Shown: positions 50,890-61,486, counted from the first letter of the stretch. The stretch: 64,000 bases of DNA from Hetaerina americana (GCA_022747635.1 JAKTNV010000009.1:31100622-31164621); one strand, 5' to 3'. The notes: generated by a model not told the origin, from the letters alone. Numbers and translations: made by a program.

Positions 50890-51345
50890 TTCGCTTTTAA
50901 GCTTACTATATTATATACTAATTGGGCGTGTAAGACGCAGTAAGTGTGGTGAAAGACGCAGTGTGAGGATATGGAAAGTTTATAAGAGAAGACTGAAAGC
51001 TTAACGCAGGAAATAAAGGTTAAAACATAGTCAAAAATAAGAAGGAAAATTTCGTGAAAAAATCTAAGATTTTTATTATCAAGTGAAGTATTAAAAAAAC
51101 AACATAAATGAAAAGAATAAATATAATCTCTTCAAAATGGTGTCTTTACCTTAAACATAAATTTTTAAGGTAAAGACATCAAGCCATCAAGATAGGCATA
51201 AACCGACAATATGACGTAAATAGGGATAGTTTAGGTCTACGCTTAATGGATGGTGAGATATGCGAGTAAAGGACATTAGAGGAATTGAAATTGAATAAGG
51301 CCTTGGTGTGGACAGCGTTCTCGTGGAATTACTTTAAGGTTTAGG
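50890..51345 (+). pseudogene. LINE family 1 (copy 2), part before the nested insertion
   Basis: The nucleotides at about 50960-50995 (GAAAGACGCAGTGTGAGGAT) match the 'WWKTLCEDMASL' segment of copy 3 at 57.6 kb. The stretch at 51265-51330 reads like the EIKLKKALGVDNNLKELLKG segment of copy 3 (57.90-57.96 kb), with frameshifts. The match then stops at about 51345, where the opposite-strand LINE begins, and resumes after 52570. The copy is clearly dead. Confidence 0.65.
51138..51181. repeat. Hairpin-forming inverted repeat
   Basis: TGGTGTCTTTACCTTAAA (51138-51155) pairs with TTTAAGGTAAAGACATCA (51164-51181) with one mismatch and an eight-base loop. It lies inside the LINE copy, in a part not recognised in copy 3, so it may be a small separate insertion. 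Confidence 0.85.
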
Positions 51346-51672
51346 AAAACCCTTGATGAAGAGTTTTTATGTATGTATTTTATTTATACCCTGCAAGCCA
51401 CCGCTAGTGTGTGTTGGAGGGGTTTTTTTGACTAATTTTGACCCGAATATGACCCTACTGCGGTCGGACAATGTTGTTATGATCCCATATCGTTCGTGGA
51501 AAAAATAACATCCTAAATATATCTGTTCTACACTTCATCTCTCTAATTGTATTGGCATGATTTCGCCAACTCTAGTACGAGTACGTTGGGGGTAATAATG
51601 TTTTCTCAACATCATCGCTAAAGAGACACCCTTCCAACTTATGCAACATCTGTAATATAACTTTTTTACAAA

Positions 51673-51735
51673 GAAACTGCGGGAGATGCCGCAACAGTAA
51701 CTTTTAACGGAGTCATTCGCTAATGTGCATTTAAA
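51673..51735 (-). repeat. SINE B body fragment inside LINE family 3
   Basis: This segment is the reverse complement of 33754-33815 with very few differences (shared TGCGGCATCTCCCGCAGTTT). It begins right beside the palindrome at 51739-51933, whose inner parts hold the preceding piece of the same SINE. Confidence 0.85.
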
Positions 51736-51738
51736 AAT

Positions 51739-51933
51739 ATATATTGGAGCAGCTAGGCTGGGAATCACTCACGGAGCGGAGGTTAAATTACAGTGCAACA
51801 TTTTCAGAGTGTAAAAATCATTCGCCTTGATAGGATCCCAGTCAAGGCGAATGATTTTTGCACTCTGAAATTGTTGCACTGTAATTTAACCTCCGCTCCG
51901 TGAGTGATTCCCAGCCTAGCTGCTCCAATATAT
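51739..51933. repeat. Palindrome, 92-nt arms, built from LINE and SINE B sequence
   Basis: Arms 51739-51830 and 51842-51933 are reverse complements with about two mismatches; the spacer is 11 bases (taggatcccag). Each arm consists of a SINE B piece near the centre (TCAAGGCGAATGATTTTT) and a LINE family 3 coding piece outside (the LEQLGWESLTERR region). Only the right arm is collinear with the LINE, so the left arm is the inverted duplicate. Confidence 0.92.
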
Positions 51934-52569
51934 TGGATACGCTACTTAGTTTATCATAACAATGTTTTATAAATCTAGCTCCTCTACGCTGCGCGCGATC
52001 CAATTCGGCCATTAATCCGACTTCGTGAGGACCCCATTTACTTGCAGCATATTCTAAATGAGGACTAACCAGTGACAGGTACATTTCTCTTTGACCGTTT
52101 TATCACATTTACCTTATACTCTTTTAATAAAGCCTATACTTTTTTAGCTCGTTTACATATTCCCCGTATGTGTTTCACCCAATAGAGATCGTTAGTGAGG
52201 GTAACGCTTAGGTATTTAATTAAGCCTATACATTCCATCTCGGCGTTTCCGATACAGTAGGCGTTCTGGAGGGAATGGCTTTGTTTTCGAAAATGTATCA
52301 CAACGCAGTTTTAATTCTAATTGTCAAGTGTCGCACCAGCATTGTATAGCATTGAGGTCATTTAGTAAAGCTACTGAGTCCTCAGGATCACGGGCGTCAC
52401 GATAAATCACTGCATCGTCGGCAAATAAACGTATCTTACGAGTGACTACGGAGTCAATGTCGTTAACGAAAAGTGGGAATAAAAGAGGTCCGATAACACT
52501 TCTCTGGGTAACATCTGAAGTAACTTCTACTGCATTTGAGCTAAATCCATCTATAACTACTCTTAATTA

Positions 52570-53720
52570 TTATTCAAAGAATCAAGGATTAATTCAAGCA
52601 ATATGAAGTTACTAATTGGGTAGAATATAGAATACAATTGGGATGTGTTTCTTTGTTTTGTAGAGTTTGAGAAAGAGTACGATACAGTGAATTGGGTAGA
52701 AATAGTGAATACACTGCAGAAAATAAATAATAGTAAATTGGTGGGATAGGAGACTTATATGCAATCAGACACGCTTGGTTGTGAGTGGGAGATTGATGGT
52801 TGGATTAAGTAGGGTTATGAATAGTGTTATGGCAGGAGTTTTAGTTGCCACATGTGCTTTTTCACGTATGTGCGAAGGAAATATTCGAAGGGGCATGAGG
52901 GTTACCGGAGAAATGAATGAATGGTGGTGGAGAATACATAAAATCATTTTGGTTTGCTGATGATCCAGCTTTAGTTAGGCAGCTAGCCAAGGTATTGCAA
53001 AACATTGTTGAGCTCAGTAGATAGTGGTTGTGATAGGTATTGGATCAGGATCAATGCAAAAAATAATCCTAATTTCGTTTACAAAAAAGAGGAATCCTAA
53101 GTTAAACATTGAAATAGGCGGTTATAAACAAGAACAGGTAGCACAGTTAACAGATTTCCGAGGTGTTTTGAACCAAAATGATCAAAGTGGTAGGGACATA
53201 AGAAGTGAAATTGCATTAGTGAAGAAAGTTTTCAAAAATAATGGCGGGAAGTGATTAAACGGGTGTGGATTAAGGATGGTCGAACAATATTAGTGAAACA
53301 TTTCTTTATGGAGCCTGGTTAATTACTCCGCGGAAACGTGATCATTGAATCAAGGGGATAAACACTTGATCAATTGTAGGTTTTTAAGATGTTAAGGTTT
53401 AGAAGGGGGGCAAAAGTAAAATGAAGGGAAAAGAAAGCAAACGAATAAGTACTTGGCACCAACTAGGTTCTTTTGTGGGAAGAGAATTAGTTATTGGGAG
53501 AAATTCAATTGAAACAGGATGGATGAATGCCGAGAATATTGATTTGAGATGAGTTATTTAAGACTATGACAGAGGGGAGATAGTTAAAGGGCAGTACAAG
53601 GGAGGACGTTAGGTACGCGAGGAAGGGATAATAATAGGGCGGGCATTTTGTACGGAACAAAGGCAGGAAGTATGCGGAATTGTAGAAGATTTTACTCTAG
53701 TGTTTTATGTCAGGTTCTGT
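52570..53720 (+). pseudogene. LINE family 1 (copy 2), part after the nested insertion
   Basis: The match to copy 3 resumes with NIEYNWDVFL and then FEKEYDTVNW (52625-52705), the RT box with the first catalytic aspartate replaced in context. Next come a decayed FADD box near 52955 (tgctgatgatccagctttag), then GGYKQEQVAQLTDFRGVLNQ and NDQSGRDIRSEIALVKKVF (53120-53240), and the C-terminal ETWSL-like region to about 53720. Stops occur throughout. About 0.3 kb of RT sequence expected between the two halves is missing. Confidence 0.75.
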
Positions 53721-56040
53721 TTTATTGGACAGGCAAAAATAATCATCTTTATATAGCCTGTATCAATCGGAACTTCCCTTATCCGGTAAAATACCAATGA
53801 TAATATTGATTTTCATGTTATTTAAAGATGGAAATAAATGGGCAGAAGCAGGACTAAGGTGGAAAATAGCCGATAATGGTATGGATTCTTTTTCATTTCT
53901 TTTCTTTTCACATAACGTCTCCCAATACTCTTCCATAGCTCCTTGTTAAAACCTTTCTGTATTTGCTTTAAGTTTAAATGTAAGTTTTCATTTTTTAAGC
54001 ATAAAGATATTCTAGCATCTATGTATAATATTTAAGTTATTTTTATCGGAAAAATATATTTCGCCCCTCAATTTTGTAATATCCTATTGCCTCTAGAGAA
54101 AAAGGGCTGTAACTACAGGTTTTTGTTTTGTTTTTCTGCATTCAATTAGTAAACAGAATTAGTGAATCTCATTCCGTTACAAACTTGTCCATTTTGTTAA
54201 TATTTACTACATTTGTAGAGTATGTTAAACTCAACAAAAGGAGGAATTAGAGAAAATAAAATTTATAATTAAAAGGTTTTGGGAAATTTTAATATTTTTA
54301 CCTTCGGGTAGAATGCTCACCAATATATTCCATTACTACGCCAGGTTTTTATCAAAGTACACAATTTTTACAATATATTCCCCAAGCTTATGGAAAAGTT
54401 ATCCAGTCCAGGTCGAGAATGTAGTGATTTCTGTATGCCGCTGGAGCTTCAGTTTTACAGGGTTAACCGTTTCGCCAGCTGGGAAATAAATGATTTCCCT
54501 GTTATCCATTCGTGTGGCCGGCACAGATAAAATAAATCTCTGTTCGCAACCAATCAGCGGCCGAGACGTACTGACTCATCCGCCCGCGTCGCGAACGGTA
54601 ACGTGTTGACACTAATATTTCCTGAAGGGATAATACTTTTTCAGTGTTAGGTACAATGCTTCAAGTGATTTCAGCTGCTCCGCAATGAACGCGTTTGTCG
54701 TTCATTTAACAGAATATCTGAAAGCTTGAACATTGTGAGATATCACATTATTCACACAAAGATATGATAATAATTTTTATGTTTCGTTTAATTTTATTTT
54801 CGCTAATTATTTTATTTTATCCTCTACGCTTAAATTCATCACGGTGTACTACAGAACTGCGTATTGATAAAATAATCGTAGTTAATATACAATGAATCGC
54901 TACAAAAGAGTCCCGCAGTCACTGGGAAATGAAATAGAGCATCATTCAGTGGTATTTTGCGAAGAATTATTGGAGTGGTAATTTAGCCAGAATAGTTTGC
55001 TATAAATTTTAGGAGGTATATATTTCTGACGGGCGCTCTCTTACTTCCGACAAGTAGATTGCCTACTATTGAATAGGCTTATCCGCTATAATTGCAACTC
55101 CTTCGGAAGATTTTTATCATATTGTTTTTTCCGAGTAAACTGGTAGGGATAGGGGATTACTCATCCATATTTGAATTCCAGGGGAAAGATTTCCTTAACG
55201 TGCCAATAGAGATGAAGCGCTTTCCAGACTTCGGAAATGGAAGTTGAGCTTGTCGGAACTCTAATTCCCAAGATCAATTGTTCCATACAGGATCACTGTG
55301 CGAGTGAATGGAATTCATTTATCAGAGCTTATCTTCAACGCAAAAAAAGTATAATCGTCTCAAATAATTTTTCCATTGGAGAGCCATTGCAAATGTACGT
55401 CATTGAAAATGAAGGAATAATGATTTTGTAGTGCCTCAGAAATGTATTGGGTGGTCCAGGAATGAAAAGCGATGAGAATCGTTATTAAGTCATGTAATTA
55501 CAAGGAAATATCCGTGCTTTTTTTCCACATCAATGTTTTAAAATTTTCACTGTATATTCTGTTTTCATTGAAAAAATGGGTTTTTTCGAGCATATCATAT
55601 TAACATTAAGAGCAATAAACCAACAATATTTAAGAATTAAATCATTTAACTTTTTCCTAATAATTTTTTTAGAGAGCCAAATAAGAGAATTTATCTAATC
55701 ATTTTTTTCAAAATTAAATTTAGCTAACTGAAATGTTTCATGAAATTATTTCACGGTAAACGCCTGTAGAAGAAAAGTTGCGATTATATAAGTTATAACC
55801 CACGATCATACTCGCGAAAATGTGTGCATGGACATTAAGAAAAATTTAGAATAAGAGAGGTGAGGGTTGACGCTTTTGTGATATTACTTAGGAGGGGAAT
55901 GTTAATGATTATTTGGAAATATAGAGAAAAATGGTCGCTGAACCCATTTCACAATCAAATAACCTATGGTGGTGATAAAATGATCCAATAAATTCATGAG
56001 TAATTTATCATATAACTAATGTTCTGTATTAGCATATGTC
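53721..56040. other. AT-rich DNA with a small GC-rich island at 54.53-54.61 kb
   Basis: No gene or element is recognised. At 54530-54610 a short CpG-rich island contains AACCAATCAGCGG (CCAAT-box-like) next to GCCGAGACGT, in otherwise AT-rich DNA; this could be a regulatory site. Confidence 0.35.
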
Positions 56041-56339
56041 GAAGGTTAGGAGCCAGACGAAAGGTAGTTCACACAACGTCTGTTCATCAGTGTGGCGGCT
56101 GCATACGCGTCTGACCCCAGTGGGGCCGCCATTGAGTGAAGGTGTCAAGTGTTTTCAACACTATTGAGGAAGACAACGGGAAAATACCTCAATTATCATT
56201 CCCAAGAATATAATGATGGATAATATAGAGAATGTGAGTCCTGGGAGTTACGGGACTTAGCCCAATCAGTCGTGTGTCGTGCCCCACAGCGGGAGAGGCA
56301 AGGCTATCGCTGTCGTCATCCCACGAAACCCTTGCAAAA

Positions 56340-57056
56340 GAAAAACGACAGCAGCATGACAGAAACGCAGAAGAAGAAGTTCAAATTAGTTAGAATAGGA
56401 ACTTGGAATGTTAGGACAATGGCAGCGATAGGAAAATTAAAGAATATTAAGCGAGAGATGGAAAGAGGAAATATATGAAGATATTTTTGGTTTATGCAAG
56501 GTGAGATGGAAGGATACTGGAGTGATAGTAATAGAATAATATACAGCGGCGGGGACGAGAGCAAACGAAGGTTTGCCATTAATTTGAATAAAGAGGTAAA
56601 AAAAGCGCCGTATATAGCGACGATTTAAGTCCTTGTTCAGGTAAAAATGCCACCAAGCAATTATAAGGAGGAAGAAGTCGATAGGATAAACGATTAGTTA
56701 GAGGGCATAATTACGCGTGTTCCTGCAGGGAAGTGTTTGATAGCGATAGAAGATTAGAATACAACGGTAGGCTAAGGAAGAGATGGTGATGAGGTGGGGG
56801 ACTACGGTTTAGGTACGGGGATTGTCCGTGGGAAGAAAGCCATCGAGTTCTTCAGGAGACAGGAGTTAGTCAGCACCAGCACTTGGTTTAGACACCACAA
56901 CAAGCGTAGGTATACACGAAAAATGACAGGTAACTCAGAAACGTGTCAGTTAGATTATTATCTGGTTAGGAACAGATTCAGGAATAGTGTGATAAATTCG
57001 TACGGGTGAGGACTCTGACCACAATTTAGTTGTTATAAAGTGTAGCGTCCGTTTCA
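56340..57056 (+). pseudogene. LINE family 1 APE-type endonuclease remnant
   Basis: The frame beginning at 56272 reaches KLVRIGTWNVRTMAAIGKLK, the N-terminal TWNVRTM motif whose Asn is catalytic. After a stop the frames continue with SGGDESKRRFAINLNKEV and later IED-NTTVG (a decayed GDFN motif). QLDYYLVRNRFRNSV (about 56950-56990) follows, with the conserved D-Y of the active site. Finally SDHNLVVIKC (57017-57046), the terminal aspartate-histidine motif, appears in another frame. The enzyme nicks target DNA to prime reverse transcription. The Glu site is unclear and stops interrupt the frame, so this copy is inactive. Confidence 0.85.
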
Positions 57057-57090
57057 AAAAGATGAGGCTGGGGCAGCGAGTTAGAAAATA

Positions 57091-57450
57091 GAATGTAGAA
57101 GCATTAAATGGTTTGAAAAGGAAGCAGTACAAACAGGCGGTAGAGGAAATCATGGAGGATGGTAAAGAGCTAAAAACTATCGAATAAAAATGGAAAAGTA
57201 TCAAGAAAGGGTTATCGAAAGCCGCAAAAGACACTATTGGAACCGTTAACGCTAAAAGGACTAGGAAATGGAATGTAGAAGAAATAAATGGATTGACAAG
57301 GTAGGAGTACCAGCAGGCTCTAGAGAAAATCACGACGGTCGATGGCGGTCAAGAGCTGAGTACTATCGAAGAAAAATGGGAATATATCAAAAAGGGATAT
57401 CGGAGGTCGCAAAAGAAACTTTAGGAACCGATAATGGGAAAAATACAAGG
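57091..57450 (+). repeat. 180-bp tandem duplication in the LINE linker
   Basis: GAATGTAGAAG at 57091 recurs as GAATGTAGAAG at 57271, giving a period of 180 bp. The two units translate as NVEALNGLKRKQYKQAVEEI and NVEEINGLTR-EYQQALEKI, ending in AAKDTIGTV and VAKETLGTD. They are diverged but in the same frame (60 codons each). The duplication therefore looks old and was probably present in an active ancestor. Confidence 0.85.
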
Positions 57451-57539
57451 AAACCATGGATCATGGTCTAGAAGATTACAAGATAGATGAGGAAAGAAAA
57501 TGGTAGAATATAAACTCAGAGCTAGGCAGAAAGAAGTAA

Positions 57540-58700
57540 AAAGTTTTAAATAAGAAATTGAGATGGGGAACAAATAAAGCAAAAGAAGCATGGTGGAAGA
57601 CGCTGTGCGAGGATATGGCAAGTTTGCAAAGGAAGGGTGAAATTGGTGCGCTCTACAGCAAGGTGAAATCACTCTCGGGAAGTAAGAAGGGAAGATCTGT
57701 TAAGGGAAGAACAGTTAGAGATGAGTCGGGCAAGATAATTATTGACACAGAAAAGATCCTAGAGAGATGGAAGGAATACATAAAAGCACTGTTTAGTAAA
57801 GAACTTAGACCAACAAAGTTAGACGTAGAAAGAGAACATGACTTAGAGGAAGATAGTTTGTCTAGGCATACTCGACGATGAAATAAATAGGGCATTCAGG
57901 GAGATTAAACTAAAAAAGGCCCTTGGGGTGGATAACAATCTTAAAGAACTACTAAAAGGTTTTCGAAAATGTGGAAGGAAGAGGCTATATGGGCTGATTC
58001 GTAGTATCTATGAGGAAGGAATCTGGCCGGAAGACTTTGTGATATCAGTGTTAGTTCCTATTCCGAAAAAGGTAAAGGCTGCATCATGCGAGGACTACAG
58101 GACAATAAGTATGATATCCCACGCAGCTTAAGTTGTCCTCAGGATCATCGACAAAAGGATAGAAAGTAGAGAATATGATTACTTAGGGTATGATCAGTTT
58201 GGGTTTAGGAAGGGGACAGGTACGCGTGATGCCATTGCACTAATGAGATTATTAATCGAGAGGAATATAGAATACAATCAAGACGTATTTCCTGTTTCGT
58301 ATATTTTGAAAAAGCATTTGGTAGAGTGAATTGGGAAAAACTAATTCAAATAGTGAAGAAAATAGGAATAGATTGGAGGGACAGGAGGCTAATCCGCAAC
58401 CTGGACATGTCTCAGACTGCTCAGATGCGACTACGGAACGGGGCATCCGAATTGGCAGTGTTAGGAAGAGGTGTAAGGCAGGGTTGCCCTTTATAACAAT
58501 TGCTGTTAAACGTATATATGGAGGAAATGATTAAAGAGGAATGGGAAGAATTGAAGGTGGGAGTGAAAGTCGGCGGTGAATTTGTAAAATCAGTTATGTC
58601 TGCTGATGACCAAGCTTTAGTTTGTCAGTCAGCCAAGGGGTTGCAAACATTGCTGAGTGAATTGAAAATTCAGTGAGATAGATATGAAATGTGAATAAAT
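57540..58700 (+). pseudogene. LINE family 1 reverse transcriptase remnant
   Basis: A 107-codon frame (57558-57881) with WWKTLCEDMASLQRKGEIGA precedes the fingers. EIKLKKALGVDNNLKELLKG follows, and then FVISVLVPIPKKVKAASCED with YRTISMISHA (57928-58131). GYDQFGFRKGTGTRDAIALM and LLIERNIEYNQDVF come next. The palm has VNWEKLIQIVKKIG and VRQGC, and the catalytic box occurs as SADDQALVCQSAKG (58600-58635), with both aspartates kept. Stops after ISHA, at VE*IG, and frameshifts near 58300 and 58490 inactivate it. Confidence 0.87.
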
Positions 58701-59330
58701 ATTAATAAAACAAATTTTATGCAATATACAGAAAGAAAAAGGATAAGAGAAACGTTAAAATAGGAAGGCAAAAACAAGAACAGTGTACGTACCTCGGAAG
58801 GGTTTTGGACCAACTTGGTCAAAGTAGTAGGGACATAAGGAGAAGAATTGCGCTAGGCAAATAGGCTTTTACAAGGAGGAGGGAGTTGATGAGAGGGACG
58901 TTGAATAAGGATATTAACAAAATGCTCGTAAACACATTGATATGGAGCGTAGCTATGTGCGGCGCGGAAACGTGGTCATTGAAGCCGGAGGAATGACGTA
59001 GATTGGAGGCTTTTAAAATGTAGGTGTGGAGAAGAATGGAGAAAGCGAAATAGACAGAGAAGAAAACAAATGAGGAAGTACTGGGTATGGTGGGCGAAGA
59101 GAGGGGTTTGTTGGGAGAAATCCTATGGAGGCAGGAAAAGTGGATGAAGGGGATGTTGACCGACAGTGGGATGTTGAAGACTGTGATAGAGGGGAGAATG
59201 TTGGGCAAACGAGGAAAGGGAAGGAACAGGATAGGGATGTTGGATGGGATGAAGGGAGGGAGAAAGTACTCGGAGATGAAGAGGGGTCTGATGTAGAGTA
59301 GGATATTGTGTTTTGCTAGGGGTCACAAAT
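58701..59330 (+). pseudogene. LINE family 1 C-terminal region
   Basis: The sequence after the RT contains SGRDIRR-like and WSVAMCGAETWSLKPEE (58940-58995), a motif typical of the C-terminal part of such LINEs. RRLEAFKM, NEEVLGMVGEERGLLGEILW and EKWMKGMLTDSGMLKTVIEG then lead to GRNRIGMLDGMKGG (59087-59296). The last part recurs at 59460-59632 and, inverted, at 59870-60310. Confidence 0.8.
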
Positions 59331-59347
59331 TATTTAATTATAATTAT

Positions 59348-59816
59348 GTCCATCCAAAAACCTACCTTAACCGGTAGATTTGGGAATCGAGATGATTCCC
59401 AATGATGAGGCAAACGTACTGGCTTCCCACCCTGAGGGCGCGGGTTCAAATCCAGTTCCGGCCGGAAAAGTGGATGAAGGGCCTATTAAACGGCGGTGGA
59501 ATGTTAAAAACTGTAATTGAGGGCAGAATGCTAGGCAAACGAGGAACGGGCAGGAATAGGATAGGGATGTTGGACAGGATGAAAGGAAGAGGAAGTACCC
59601 AGAAATCCTTGACCCAATTACAGTTATTATAGGTAATTTACCGCTTAGGGTAGATTGGGATGGACACAAGCTACCAAACAGTACAGTGACAATTGTTTTT
59701 GGAATTATATTTATTGCTCCCATTTTCGGGGCCAGGAAGCTCCGCCGGACGACTTTTATGTAAATATTACTTTTTTATTTGTGATAATCTACGGGTAAGG
59801 TAGGTTATGGATGGAC
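59348..59816. repeat. Imperfect inverted repeat around the chimera
   Basis: TGTCCATCCAAAAACCTACC (from about 59348) is the imperfect reverse complement of GGTAGGTTATGGATGGACA (about 59799-59817). A third, direct copy of the inner motif, GGGATGGACACAAG, occurs at about 59656. The motif seems to be the LINE family 1 tail, so the inverted repeat would be two tails in opposite orientation. Confidence 0.55.
59381..59660 (+). mobile_element. Chimera: SINE A-type tRNA head fused to LINE family 1 tail
   Basis: The segment 59412-59458 reads CTGGCTTCCCACCCTGAGGG and then CGCGGGTTCAAATCC (box B), the same tRNA-like head type as SINE A (compare 30001-30050 minus and 48308 plus). Where SINE A would continue with its own body, the DNA instead reads straight into CGGAAAAGTGGATGAAGGGC (59462). 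This is the EKWMKG-to-GMLDRMKG end of LINE family 1, followed by its tail. A small hairpin (TGGGAATC/GATTCCCA, 59381-59401) precedes it. The junction is sharp at about 59460. It may be a LINE-tailed SINE or a one-off template switch. Confidence 0.7.
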
Positions 59817-59869
59817 ACAAACTATAAAATGGTATAAAGATGAATTCCCTTGCTAAAATCCGGCACTGG

Positions 59870-60310
59870 AATAAGCCTCTACTCAAATCCATATACTTCC
59901 TTCCTCCCTTCATCCCGTCCAACATCCCCATCCTATTCCTGCCCCTTCCTCACTTGGCTGACATTCTCCCGTATATCACACACTCAACATCCCATTGCAA
60001 TCAAAATGCTCTGTAGCCATCTTTCCTGCCTCCTTTAGATTTCTCCCTACAATGCACTCTCGTACCTCACCATACCGTCTTTCATCTACACCTTCTCTAC
60101 ACCCACATTTCAAAAGCCTCCAATCTCCGTCAATCTTCTTTCGACAATGACCATGTTTCCATGCCAAAGAAAACTGCGCTTCATGTCAAAGTTGAGACGT
60201 GCCTTTTCATAGTATCCTTACTCAAAAGTCCCTGTCATAATTTTCCTCCATCTTATGAAGCCTCCCTTGCCTAACGGCGTTCTTCTCTAATGTGTCTATT
60301 ACTTTGACCG
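59870..60310 (-). pseudogene. LINE family 1 tail, inverted copy
   Basis: On the minus strand, after 60167, fragments read GNMVIVERRLTEIGGF-like, then LKEAGKMATEHFDCNGMLSV, then DGDVGRDEGRKY-like near 59900. These match the end of the family 1 polyprotein (MLKTVIEG to GMLDGMKGG) with many changes. It lies tail to tail with the plus-strand copies upstream. Confidence 0.55.
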
Positions 60311-60450
60311 TTTGGTTTGGCACTCTAAGAGATATTATGCTGGGATTTGAAAAATGTGAGGAAATATGTACCCGAGGTTGAAGAAGGAAGAGAGATTACC
60401 TTTTATGCATGAAGGAAGGTCGAAATAACAAATACATTAAAAAAGAAATA

Positions 60451-60995
60451 CGTGGGATGTCTAAAAGGCTTCCGAATTCAGCATGAAGTTGGCAGCACTC
60501 TTTAACCAAAGTTCGGGAATGTGTTTGCGCATGCGTTGTTACTCACTTAGGTTTTAGCTATTTTGATATCTCAGTCGTTTTTTGACAATCGTTTGAGTGA
60601 ATCTTTGTGTGAATTTTGTGAAAACGGAAAACAATAAGTGTCGAGCTGTGTACGGGGTACTTGGCATTGTCATCTATGACCGTGAAATTTTAGGCTGGTG
60701 AATAGAGACGCGGCCGTACCAACTTGGCTGTAGATAAGCGTTCGGGACGGCCAAAAACAGCAACAACCACCGATAACATTGAATACATTTATCACATGGT
60801 ACTGCACGACCGTCGGATAATATGAAAGGGAAAGGAGAGACTATTGATATCCAAAGAACGCGTTTGCAATAATTTGACTGAAGAATTGGACTTGCCTAAG
60901 CTATCCGCGTGTTGGGTGTCGCATTTGCTCATCTTTGATCTAAAACGCATTAGTAGGCAGAACCACTCGTAGGAAGTATCCACTATATTGAGAAT
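60451..60995 (+). pseudogene. Mariner-type transposon E, N-terminal remnant
   Basis: Broken frames read KRSGRPKTATTTDNIEYIYH, then MVLHDRRII, KERVCNNLTEELDLPKLSAC and WVSHLL (60730-60950). These correspond to the linker (SGRP), second helix-turn-helix and the 'LSARWVPRLL' motif that precedes the catalytic domain of mariner transposases. A decayed upstream HTH piece (CRAVYGVLG) is at about 60640. Terminal repeats were not recognised. A different mariner subfamily from A to C, judging by sequence. Confidence 0.75.
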
Positions 60996-61249
60996 TAAAT
61001 AAGGGACCGTCGAAAAAATACTTTATACTGTGTTAATAATATTTATAGTTACCAATTGGTCGAATAACCTGATTGATTGAATGAAAGAAACTACATGCTC
61101 TGGCCGAGCAATGTCCATACTATCTGATTGAGTGCTCGTAGTCGTACGCGTTGAGCCACAGTTCATGAGGTTTTGGCAGACGTTGACCTATATTGGCACC
61201 TGCCTAGGGATAATTCCAAGTTACGTAGGCAAATTCTGCATCAGTAACT

Positions 61250-61350
61250 GGTGTGAATCACACATTGGTTAATAGAGAGCTCACTCAGCCGGATTTCGAG
61301 GGAGTCAGATTCTAACCTTGGTCAAGGAAATTAATTTTTTCCAGGTTGAA
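61250..61350 (+). mobile_element. Degenerate SINE B head
   Basis: AGCTCACTCAGCCGGATTTC and then GAGGGAGTCAGATTCTAACC (from about 61278) align with the anticodon and T arms of the SINE B head at 33672-33712. GGTCAAGGAAATTAATTTTTT aligns with its AGTCAAGGCGAATGATTTTT junction. Many substitutions; box B is largely lost. Confidence 0.5.
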
Positions 61351-61486
61351 ATTTCTTTCATTAGTGGGCATTGCAGTGGGTACTTTTGCTAATGTTGTTT
61401 TTGCGTCATTTCTCGCATTTGTTTTTGCAATTGATGAACACGGTCAGTAATAATTTGCATAATATGCCAAGATAATCAGTTTTCAT

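Larger units (their letters stand above)
51350..52565 (-). pseudogene. LINE family 3 (CR1/Jockey type), reverse transcriptase and 3' end
   Basis: On the minus strand the RT is easily read from 52560. SVIGPLLFPLFVNDIDSVV is followed by the catalytic box RLFADDAVIYRDARDPED (near 52430-52375), both aspartates intact. Then comes LLNDLNAIQCWCDT, and after frameshifts the thumb-like region: SPHLEYAASKWGPHEVG, AELDRAQRRGARFIKHCYDK and LEQLGWESLTERRLNYSA (52084-51842). The C-terminal end NHYYPQRTRTRVG and a 3' tail run to about 51350. A palindrome containing SINE B sequence interrupts it at 51673-51933. Stops and frameshifts make it inactive. It lacks endonuclease and fingers, as a 5'-truncated insertion would. 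Confidence 0.85.
56041..59330 (+). mobile_element. LINE family 1 (copy 3), most complete non-LTR retrotransposon
   Basis: In order from 5' to 3' this carries a leader, an APE-type endonuclease, a tandemly duplicated linker, a reverse transcriptase and a C-terminal region. It is about 3.3 kb long, so nearly full length is plausible, although the true ends are unclear. Copies 1 (minus, 4985-6780) and 2 (50.9-53.7 kb) belong to the same family. The family looks like the arthropod elements often annotated in genomes as 'craniofacial development protein 2-like' plus reverse transcriptase. I do not fix the clade (RTE, CR1 or Jockey related). Several stops and frameshifts show that this copy cannot move on its own. 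Confidence 0.88.
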
